Origin: JAJXYN01 sp964532735
GTDB taxonomy: Bacteria; Patescibacteriota; Patescibacteriia; JAGPKW01
Assembly: GCA_964532735.1 (NCBI GenBank)
Contig: CAZHKK010000007.1
Coordinates: 1 to 43,350, forward strand
Reading direction: 5' to 3'
Length of the DNA stretch: 43,350 bases
Shown here: positions 38,194 through 43,350 of the stretch, piece by piece
Layout of the letters: each line of letters opens with the position of its first letter
Position numbering within the stretch: the first letter of the stretch is position 1
The notes under the pieces: model-generated
Databases searched by the model: none
Told to the model about the DNA's origin: nothing
What the model saw: the letters and a program-made list of their open reading frames with translations, nothing else
Made by a program: the position numbers and the translations under genes

Positions 38194-38583
38194 TTATACT
38201 ACATTACTATAACTTAATGATTTTTGTTATACTACATTACTATAACTTATTTTTATGTAGTGTTAATTTAAAATTAATACAAATAATTATATTAATTTTA
38301 ATATTTCATGTGAAACTTTTAAATTATAAAAATATAATTGCTAATATAAGTAAAATATTTAGTATAAAAATATTTGTTTCACAAAAAACTATTAATTATT
38401 TTAAATATATATTATATATTATAGATATTATTTTTTAATTTATTTTTTTAATTATACTACATTACTATAATTTAATGATTAAAGTTATATAGGGTATATA
38501 TAATTAAATAGAATAATGTATAAGTTTTTGTTTTTACTAAATTAATTATATTGTTTTAAAATAGTTATACTACATTACTATAA
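38194..38583. repeat. four copies of a 19-bp element between infB and tRNA-Arg
   Basis: TTATACTACATTACTATAA occurs at 38194-38212, 38227-38245, 38452-38470 and 38565-38583. The first two lie in an exact 33-bp tandem repeat. Each copy has TTATA/TATAA ends and an inner TACTA direct repeat. Copies 1 and 2 begin with TGTTATACT, an extended -10 match on the plus strand. The gap (38053-38629) otherwise holds the infB promoter, and I see no credible gene: an 84-codon open frame at 38184-38438 is composed of the repeat and low-complexity sequence. These are possible operators, promoters or iteron-like sites. Confidence 0.8.
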
Positions 38584-38590
38584 TTTAATT

Positions 38591-38630
38591 AAAAAATAAC
38601 AGATACAATTATTTGTATCTGTTATTTTTT
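38591..38630 (-). terminator. strong terminator after tRNA-Arg
   Basis: AAAAAATAACAGATACAA pairs over 18 bp with its exact complement around a TTAT loop. It lies directly at the 3' end of the tRNA and on the minus strand ends in TTTTTT. Confidence 0.85.
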
Positions 38631-38704
38631 GGTGCTCTCACCAAGAATTGAACTTGGATCTAGGGCTTAGGAGTCCCTTGTTCTATCCATTGAACTATGA
38701 GAGC
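38630..38704 (-). tRNA. tRNA-Arg (anticodon CCT)
   Basis: On the minus strand the acceptor GCTCTCA pairs with TGAGAGC, the D stem is GTTC/GAAC, the T arm centres on TTCAATT, and the 3' CCA is encoded. The anticodon loop CTCCTAA has CCT at 38669-38671 (plus-strand AGG), reading the AGG codon. It lies 21 bp downstream of hisS in the same direction with no terminator between, so it may be cut out of the hisS transcript. Confidence 0.92.
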
Positions 38705-38725
38705 AGGGAAGAGGTTTTTACTCTT

Positions 38726-40015
38726 CTATTTTAATTTTTTTATTAATTCTTTTTCTGTAATTTCTTCTTGTTTTTTTGTTTTTAAATTTTTTAAATTATA
38801 TTTTTTTGTTTTTATCTCATTTTCTCCTATACAAATTATGTATTCTATTTGTTTTTTATCTGCTAACATTATTTGTTGTCCTATTTTTTTATTTGTTAAA
38901 TCTATTTCCGTTTGTATTCCTAAATTTCTTAATTTATTGGCTAATTTTTGAGAATATTCTATTGATTCGTTTCCAAAATTACATATATATAATTTTGTTT
39001 TATTTTTATAGTTTGGTATTAAGTTGTGTATTTCTAAAAAATCTTTTATTGTTACATCTCCCATTCCAAAACCTATTCCTGTTATTTTTTCTACATTAAA
39101 TATTCCTACCAAATCATCATATCTTCCTCCTCCAAATAATGATCGAGGATTTTCTTTGTTTGTGTCAAATAATTCAAATATTATACCTGTATAATAATCA
39201 AATCCTCTCATTAGGGTTATATCAAATTCGTAGTTTTTAATTTCTAATTTATTTAATTTTTCTTCTAATTTATTTATTTCATTTATTGATGAATGTTTTT
39301 GTATTTGAATAGGGAAGTCGGATGTTTTTTTTATTTCTAATATTTCTAATATTTCTTTAAATTTTTCTTTTGATATTTCTTTTATTTTTTCTTCAAATTC
39401 TTTTGATGTTATTTTGTTTTTTTTATCTATTAATTTTGATAATTTATATGATTCTTCTGGTTTTAATTTTAGGTATTCATTAAATAAATAGTTTATCAAC
39501 CTTCTGTTGTTTATTTTTATTTTAAACATGTTTTCTGTAGCTCCAAATTCTTTCATTATTGTATTTGCTGTTGATATTATTTCGGTATCTGCATCTATAT
39601 TATCAGCTCCAAACATATCTACATTTAATTGCCAATGTTCTCTTAATCTTCCTTTTTGTGGGTTTTCATACCTTAATAGGTTTGGAATAGAATATAACCT
39701 TATAGGGAAGGCGAGTTCATTTCTTTTTTTTGCTATCATTCTTGCTACTGTTGGTGTCATTTCTGGTCTTATTGTTATATCTCTTCCTCCTCTATCTATA
39801 AAACTATATGTTTGTTCTTTTATTATCTCTTCTCCTGATTTTGCTTTGTATAGTGCAGTTTCCTCTAAGATTGTAGATCCGTATTCTTGATATCCAAATT
39901 TTTCAACCGCTGATTTCATTTTATTAAATATGTAATTTTGTATATACATATCTTCTGGATAAAAGTCCCTAGTGCCTTTATAGGGATTTTTTGAAAGTTG
40001 TTGTTTGTTTTTCAT
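38726..40015 (-). CDS. hisS: histidyl-tRNA synthetase
   Basis: This class II synthetase charges tRNA-His. Motif 1 region KNPYKGTRDFYPEDM, motif 2 YSIPNLLRYENPQKGRLREHWQLNVDMFGADN, the histidine-specific loop RGFDYYTGIIFELF and motif 3 GGGRYDDLVGIF...GIGFGMGDV are all visible. A C-terminal anticodon-binding domain follows. The length of 429 aa is normal. It is the only TAG stop I found; nearly all other genes end in TAA. Confidence 0.95.
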   Translation of the reverse strand: MKNKQQLSKNPYKGTRDFYPEDMYIQNYIFNKMKSAVEKFGYQEYGSTILEETALYKAKSGEEIIKEQTYSFIDRGGRDITIRPEMTPTVARMIAKKRNELAFPIRLYSIPNLLRYENPQKGRLREHWQLNVDMFGADNIDADTEIISTANTIMKEFGATENMFKIKINNRRLINYLFNEYLKLKPEESYKLSKLIDKKNKITSKEFEEKIKEISKEKFKEILEILEIKKTSDFPIQIQKHSSINEINKLEEKLNKLEIKNYEFDITLMRGFDYYTGIIFELFDTNKENPRSLFGGGRYDDLVGIFNVEKITGIGFGMGDVTIKDFLEIHNLIPNYKNKTKLYICNFGNESIEYSQKLANKLRNLGIQTEIDLTNKKIGQQIMLADKKQIEYIICIGENEIKTKKYNLKNLKTKKQEEITEKELIKKLK

Positions 40016-40035
40016 ATGATTTATTGGCTAAATAA

Positions 40036-40064
40036 TTGCTTTTTTTAATATTTTAAGATAAAAT
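40036..40064 (+). promoter_or_regulatory. probable promoter of the bactofilin gene
   Basis: TTGCTT (40036-40041) and TAAAAT (40059-40064) are 17 bp apart on the plus strand, 49 bp upstream of the ATG at 40114, in the divergent gap with hisS. Confidence 0.4.
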
Positions 40065-40113
40065 CTTTATATTATATTCTATATTCTGACATAAATTAAG
40101 TAAATATTACACT

Positions 40114-40557
40114 ATGTTTATTAAAAATTCAAAAGATCAATTTAAAAATGATACTATTATCGGAGAATCTGTATTGGTTGACGGTAATCTTGATTGTTTA
40201 GAAAATGTATTTGTTTATGGAAAGGTTAATGGATTAATCAAAACAACAGAAAATGTTTATATTAAAAAATCTTCCATTGTTAATGCAGATATTAAATCTA
40301 AAAGTTTATTTTTAGAAGGGGAGATAAACGGAAATATTGATTGTTTAGATTATGTTGAAGTTTCTTCTTCCGCAAAAATTAATGGAAATATTTCAACTAA
40401 AATTATAAATATTGAAAGTGGAGCTGTTTTTAATGGTAAATGTGTTATTAAAAAAGAAAAAGAAAATTTAGATATTATTAAAAAAGAACCTTCTAGCAAA
40501 ACAGAAAAGGATTCTTTAAAAAATAAAGAAAAAAATAAAAAGATAAAACCTGAATAA
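40114..40557 (+). CDS. bactofilin-family polymer-forming protein (147 aa)
   Basis: Bactofilins polymerise without nucleotide into filaments that position wall enzymes, pili or chromosomes. The central ~90 residues form a right-handed beta-helix pattern with repeated short strands and Gly/Asn turns (IIGESVLVDGNLDC, VYGKVNGLIKTTENVYI, LFLEGEINGNIDCLDYVEV, KINGNISTKIINIESGAVF). The tail is Lys/Glu-rich and probably disordered. The length is typical. It starts a two-gene plus-strand unit with the DAGK-like gene 23 bp downstream. Confidence 0.88.
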   Translation: MFIKNSKDQFKNDTIIGESVLVDGNLDCLENVFVYGKVNGLIKTTENVYIKKSSIVNADIKSKSLFLEGEINGNIDCLDYVEVSSSAKINGNISTKIINIESGAVFNGKCVIKKEKENLDIIKKEPSSKTEKDSLKNKEKNKKIKPE

Positions 40558-40580
40558 AGATTAATTTATTTCGTATTTTT

Positions 40581-41321
40581 ATGTATATTTATATAATTGA
40601 TACATTTGTTGTTAAAAAAAAACCTAATATTGTTTCTCAAATAAAAAACCTTTCTAAACTTTATGATATAGAAGGTTCTTTTATTTATATTTCCACATTA
40701 CATGATTTAAAAAAAGATATTTTAAACAACATAAAAGAGAAAACTAATACAATTATTGTTGTTGGAAATTGTGGTTCTTTAAATAGAATAATAGACTTAT
40801 TTTTTCAATTAAATAAAGTTGGCGATACCGTGTTTGGTTTTATTTCTATAGAATCAGATTCTATTTCTAAAATATTAGGGATGTCAGGGGTTTTAAATAA
40901 GGATATGTTTTTTGTTTCTCAAAGATTGAATACAAAAATTGATGTTTGTTCTATTAACAGTAAATATTTTATAGACTATGTTAATTTTAATTTTTCTAGT
41001 TGTTTTAATATGGTTGTAGATTCTAACTGTGTTGTAAATTTTAAAAATGGTGGGAACGTTTTCGTTGGAAGTATGTTTTTTGATTATAAAAACAAAGATT
41101 TAAGTATTTCAAATGATGGTTTTTTTGATATTTTAGTTTATTCTTTTGATAATAAAATTATTGGGAAATTTAAATCTAAAAAATTTAATATTAATTCTAA
41201 ATTTAATATTAGATATTCTCTTAATAACAATCAATATAAAACAAATAATATTGAAGTAAATATTGTAAAAGAAAAGGTAAAAATAATATTAAGTAAATCT
41301 AGTATTTTAAATAACTTGTGA
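40581..41321 (+). CDS. degenerate diacylglycerol-kinase-like protein (246 aa)
   Basis: The first ~100 residues look like the NAD-kinase/diacylglycerol-kinase fold: VSQIKNLSKLYDI, then NTIIVVGNCGSLNRIIDLFF, then DTVFGFISIESDSISKILGMSG. They align in order with the family's GGDGT-LNEV loop and its LGIIPLGTGNDFARxLGI segment. The key GGDGT motif is changed to GNCGS and the GTGND segment to IESDS, so kinase activity is unlikely. The C-terminal half is beta-rich, as in YegS-type lipid kinases. It may bind a lipid or nucleotide as a scaffold. It is the only gene here that ends in TGA, and that stop overlaps the first of two DnaA-like boxes. Confidence 0.6.
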   Translation: MYIYIIDTFVVKKKPNIVSQIKNLSKLYDIEGSFIYISTLHDLKKDILNNIKEKTNTIIVVGNCGSLNRIIDLFFQLNKVGDTVFGFISIESDSISKILGMSGVLNKDMFFVSQRLNTKIDVCSINSKYFIDYVNFNFSSCFNMVVDSNCVVNFKNGGNVFVGSMFFDYKNKDLSISNDGFFDILVYSFDNKIIGKFKSKKFNINSKFNIRYSLNNNQYKTNNIEVNIVKEKVKIILSKSSILNNL

Positions 41322-41336
41322 ATAACTTGTGAATAA
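41317..41336 (+). promoter_or_regulatory. two tandem DnaA-box-like sites
   Basis: TGTGAATAA occurs at 41317-41325 and 41328-41336, an 11-bp period. On the minus strand each is TTATTCACA, which fits the DnaA box consensus TTATNCACA. The unit AATAACTTGTG is repeated, and a weaker third unit follows. They overlap the stop codon of the DAGK-like gene and open the 930-bp gene-free zone. Confidence 0.5.
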
Positions 41337-41454
41337 TGTATGTATAATTGTTATTTTTATCAAAAGGTTTATTATTTATTTTTTGTCTTATGTTAGTAAA
41401 TAATTTATAAATATATTACAATATAATAATATTATTTTCAGTATGTCAAAAATA

Positions 41455-41463
41455 TGTTATAAT
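41455..41463 (+). promoter_or_regulatory. extended -10 promoter inside the gene-free zone
   Basis: TGTTATAAT on the plus strand, the same nonamer as before pilT and the CHAP gene. A weak -35 (TTTTCA, 41435-41440) lies 17 bp upstream of TATAAT. Transcription would begin near 41470 and run into the GGAGG-rich, hairpin-rich stretch. No protein gene follows on this strand. Confidence 0.6.
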
Positions 41464-41654
41464 ATAAACATTGAAAAACAAAAATAAACTTTCTAAAACA
41501 ACGGGAAGTTTTTAAAACAAAAACCAAGACAAAGTTATTAAGACTAAACAAAAACAAAAACATTTATATCTTTAAATAATCAAAATTAAGGATTTTTAAG
41601 TGAATAAAAGTTTGGCGCTTTGCTCTAGGTTGCAAAGTTTTTTGTTTTTTAAAA

Positions 41655-41964
41655 GGAGGTTATAGTGTGGAGGACAATTTAGTGGAGGATTAATATAAAG
41701 GTTTAAGGAGGTAAAAAGGTTAATTATATTGTTTAAAAAAGAAATTTAAACAGTTTTTTAGGTAACAAAACTGATTTGTTAAGTTTATTTTAAAAGTATT
41801 TAACAAATGAGTTCGTTACCTAAAAGATAAAATGTTTATTTTTTATACTCAATATAATTTAAAAAGGTTTAAGGTTTAAGGTTTAAGTTTATATATAGTT
41901 TAGGAGGATTTTTTAAGGAGGTAAAAAAGTAAGGAGGAAAAAGGTTTTATTATCTTAAAGGAGG
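41655..41964 (+). repeat. array of eight GGAGG motifs in two similar clusters
   Basis: GGAGG starts at 41655, 41669, 41684 and 41707, and again at 41903, 41917, 41933 and 41960. The step sizes are 14, 15, 23 and 14, 16, 27. Most copies read AAGGAGG or TAGGAGG, perfect Shine-Dalgarno sequences, in a window whose genes lack them. Three tandem AGGTTTA units lie at 41865-41885 just before the second cluster. The clusters flank the long hairpin at 41756-41825. All copies are on the same strand. Confidence 0.85.
41756..41825 (+). other. long hairpin between the two GGAGG clusters
   Basis: TTTTAGGTAAC (41756-41766) pairs with GTTACCTAAAA (41815-41825), AACT (41769-41772) with AGTT (41810-41813), and ATTTGTTAA (41774-41782) with TTAACAAAT (41800-41808). 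This is about 24 bp in all, with small mismatches and a 17-nt loop. It is far longer than needed for a terminator and has no T-run behind it. Confidence 0.7.
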
Positions 41965-42218
41965 TTTTTCAAAAGTTAGTTTTAGTCAAATCAAAACAAA
42001 AATATTTATTAGAGTTTGTTTTAAAATATTTTCTGATTTTTAATATTTTAAACTAAATAGAAAAATTGGAAAATATTCTATTGGTATTCTATTAGATTTT
42101 TCTAAAAATATATTGTTGCACTGCAACCATTAGAGAAAGATCTGAATTATTGCAAATAAATATAACTCACAAATTGTCAAATCAATATTACTGCTGCTAT
42201 TAATTGATAATTTAATTT

Positions 42219-42251
42219 AAAAAAACAAGGAACGGAACGCCTTGTTTTTTT
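42219..42251. terminator. bidirectional terminator closing the candidate RNA and the redox operon
   Basis: AAAAAAACAAGG and CCTTGTTTTTTT form a 12-bp stem with a 9-nt loop and T-runs on both strands. It separates the plus-strand candidate RNA from the converging minus-strand gene whose stop is at 42250. Confidence 0.85.
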
Positions 42252-42567
42252 ATTTTTTGATAATATTTTTGTAATAATTAATATGCCAAACAATATGAAA
42301 CATAGAAACAATAGCCATAATAATTCCAAGCTTTACATGAGCTCGTAATATTTTAGAATACCAGAATGGATATATGTTATAATCTATTAATATTGCTAAA
42401 ACTAGACCCATTATTCCAGAAATTAAAAACGAAAACAATAAAACAATATTCCAAATTTTTCTATGAGTTAATAATTTTATTTTATTTTTTTTAACTAAAT
42501 AAAAACTTACAAAATAAAGTAAAACAGTAATAATTAATATTAGTATAGAATTATAAGAATTAAACAT
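42250..42567 (-). CDS. three-helix membrane protein with conserved-looking His, possible haem binder (105 aa)
   Basis: Three transmembrane helices are predicted (about 7-25, 41-61 and 78-97). His35 precedes helix 2, His77 precedes helix 3, and His91 and His95 lie in or near its far end (RAHVKLGIIMAIVSMFHIVWHINYY). This resembles the small DUF4405 / cytochrome b561-like membrane modules in which paired His residues hold b-type haem. It starts 5 bp after the ferredoxin gene, so the two are almost certainly cotranslated. Electron passage between membrane haem and the iron-sulfur protein is inferred. Confidence 0.65.
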   Translation of the reverse strand: MFNSYNSILILIITVLLYFVSFYLVKKNKIKLLTHRKIWNIVLLFSFLISGIMGLVLAILIDYNIYPFWYSKILRAHVKLGIIMAIVSMFHIVWHINYYKNIIKK

Positions 42568-42572
42568 AATTT

Positions 42573-42902
42573 TTAGTTTAAAGATATAGCATTAACTGGG
42601 CAATTAGAAATAGCAATTTTTAAATTGTTTGAATTAAGATTGTTGTTGGATTTTACAACAGCTGTTCTTCTATTTTGCATAGCAAAATGTTCTGGATCTA
42701 TTCTATAACATTTGCCACATCCAATACATTTGTTAGATATTGTTATTTTTGTGTTTACTTCATTTTGTTGGGTTGTATTCAGTTCTATAGGTATATTTTT
42801 TGTTTTATTTTCATTTATATTTTTTGTAATTGTTATTATAACAATTACAAAACACAAAGAAATAAAGGTTGTAAATAATATTTTTTTATTTAAATTTAAC
42901 AT
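42573..42902 (-). CDS. membrane-anchored single-cluster [4Fe-4S] ferredoxin (109 aa)
   Basis: A transmembrane helix at about residues 8-26, after NLNKK, anchors the protein and by the positive-inside rule places the rest outside. The C-terminal domain has Cys59-x2-Cys62-x2-Cys65 (KCIGCGKC) and Cys101-Pro, the ligand set of a single [4Fe-4S] ferredoxin (Fer4_13/Fer4_15-like). The second cluster of bacterial ferredoxins is absent. It lies between the His-rich membrane protein (5 bp downstream) and the OB-like protein (34 bp upstream). Confidence 0.85.
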   Translation of the reverse strand: MLNLNKKILFTTFISLCFVIVIITITKNINENKTKNIPIELNTTQQNEVNTKITISNKCIGCGKCYRIDPEHFAMQNRRTAVVKSNNNLNSNNLKIAISNCPVNAISLN

Positions 42903-42936
42903 AATTTATATTTATTATTATATAATATTAATACGT

Positions 42937-43350
42937 TTATTGTTGTGTTTTTGTTTCAATTATTGATTTTTTACCTAAAATCGGCCTAATATCATTAGCT
43001 TTAAAATTATTGTCATTTAAAATTTTACCGATAATTTTTATTTGTTCGTTTTTTTGTATAGAAACCCTACCTCTTTTAATTGTTTCTTCTGTTAATGTTA
43101 TTTCCCATTTTTTATTATTAACATCCAATAAGATAAAACTATCAGAAGATTTAATTTCTAAAACAGTTCCTAAAAGAAATCCGTTTTTTGGATTGTTCCA
43201 AACATTTTTAATATGTCTGTTTATATAATTATTATAAGCTATTACATTATTTTTTAATTTTTTATCTAAAAATTCAGAAAACCCTATGTTATAAAATAAT
43301 ATTCCAAATAATATACTTGTTATTAATGTTATAAAAATATTTTTTATAGT
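42937..43350 (-). CDS. membrane-anchored protein with possible OB-fold, 5' end beyond the window (partial)
   Basis: The frame is open from the stop at 42937 through the right edge of the window, at least 137 codons. The visible N-terminal part is hydrophobic (ITLITSILFGILFYNIGF), a likely transmembrane anchor. It is followed by a linker and then a beta-rich domain (NGFLLGTVLEIKSSDSFILLDV, WEITLTEETI, EQIKIIGKIL, DIRPILG), whose strand pattern suggests a small OB-like barrel. A shorter frame starting at a TTG (43126-43128) would cut the barrel, so the long frame is preferred. The gene precedes the ferredoxin gene by 34 bp on the same strand. Confidence 0.65.
   Translation of the reverse strand, partial: TIKNIFITLITSILFGILFYNIGFSEFLDKKLKNNVIAYNNYINRHIKNVWNNPKNGFLLGTVLEIKSSDSFILLDVNNKKWEITLTEETIKRGRVSIQKNEQIKIIGKILNDNNFKANDIRPILGKKSIIETKTQQ

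Larger units (their letters stand above)
41470..42251 (+). ncRNA. candidate large structured noncoding RNA (about 780 nt)
   Basis: No meaningful open frame exists between 41322 and 42249, yet the stretch starts with a strong promoter and ends in a strong intrinsic terminator. Between them lie inverted repeats at 41618-41637 (CTTTGC/GCAAAG followed by T6-G-T6, terminator-like, so a shorter RNA of about 180 nt is also possible), 41730-41752 (TGTTTAAA/TTTAAACA), 41756-41825 (about 24 bp), 42018-42053 (12 bp with one bulge), 42059-42103 (AGAAAAAT/ATTTTTCT) and 42118-42130 (GTTGCA/TGCAAC). I see none of the conserved motifs of tmRNA, RNase P RNA or SRP RNA. Function is unknown; transcription is inferred, not shown. 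Confidence 0.45.

Noticed and set aside
38184..38438. 84-codon plus-strand frame between infB and tRNA-Arg
   Set aside because: It begins inside the 33-bp tandem repeat and is a low-complexity Ile/Phe/Tyr string. It is better explained as repeat DNA.
41470..42251. tmRNA, RNase P RNA or SRP RNA in the noncoding zone
   Set aside because: None of their conserved segments (a tRNA-like 3' end with TTCGA and CCA, the RNase P core, the SRP GNRA domain) could be found on either strand.
6..43350. Alternative genetic code with TGA as Gly or Trp, as in some Patescibacteria
   Set aside because: All core genes are full length under the standard code, Trp is encoded by TGG, Gly by GGN, and no gene needs TGA read as sense.

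Overview
The window is very AT-rich bacterial DNA with compact, mostly leftward genes. Nearly every stop is TAA, and Shine-Dalgarno motifs in front of genes are essentially absent. The small repertoire, the standard genetic code, the lone PilT ATPase, the divided core-gene blocks and the giant Cys-rich surface proteins all fit an ultra-small, host-associated bacterium of the Patescibacteria / Candidate Phyla Radiation type. This placement is inferred from style and gene content; there is no rRNA in the window to confirm it.

Layout. 0-11.6 kb (minus strand): a surface-protein block with a 2642-residue Cys-rich protein carrying three predicted beta-sandwich modules, an 886-residue partner sharing its Cys modules, and a membrane-anchored protein with two DxDxDG calcium-type repeats. 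11.6-17.2 kb: rsmA, a divergent tRNA-Lys(CUU), a LysM-CHAP wall hydrolase, pilT and uvrC. 17.2-22.7 kb: nusA (plus strand) behind a terminator-like leader hairpin, then a leftward run tyrS - unknown - rnhB - methyltransferase - ppaC - yraN. 22.8-30.4 kb: a class A penicillin-binding protein (plus strand) behind a perfect 16-bp inverted repeat, then dnaN, a polytopic membrane protein, ftsH and an HU protein on the minus strand. 30.5-38.1 kb: ymdB, pepF, rny, clpP and rbfA-infB. 38.1-40.0 kb: an intergenic zone with four copies of a 19-bp repeat, tRNA-Arg(CCU) and hisS. 40.1-41.3 kb (plus strand): a bactofilin and a degenerate diacylglycerol-kinase-like protein. 41.3-42.25 kb: 930 bp without a gene, holding two tandem DnaA-box-like sites, a strong extended -10 promoter, eight GGAGG motifs in two similarly spaced clusters, several hairpins and a strong terminator. 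It is a candidate large structured RNA and/or a replication-linked locus. 42.25-43.35 kb (minus strand): a three-gene set encoding a His-rich three-helix membrane protein, a membrane-anchored [4Fe-4S] ferredoxin and an anchored protein with a possible OB-fold, cut by the window edge.

How the parts fit. Most of the window is core information processing (RsmA, UvrC, NusA, RNase HII, TyrS, HisS, DnaN, IF-2, RbfA, RNase Y) and envelope or protein quality control (class A PBP, FtsH, ClpP, bactofilin). The accessory biology is concentrated in three places: the surface-protein block beside the wall hydrolase and PilT, the redox trio at the right edge, and the noncoding locus at 41.3-42.25 kb. Promoters are recognisable as extended -10 sequences (TGnTATAAT and close variants). 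Most gene ends share symmetric, bidirectional intrinsic terminators.
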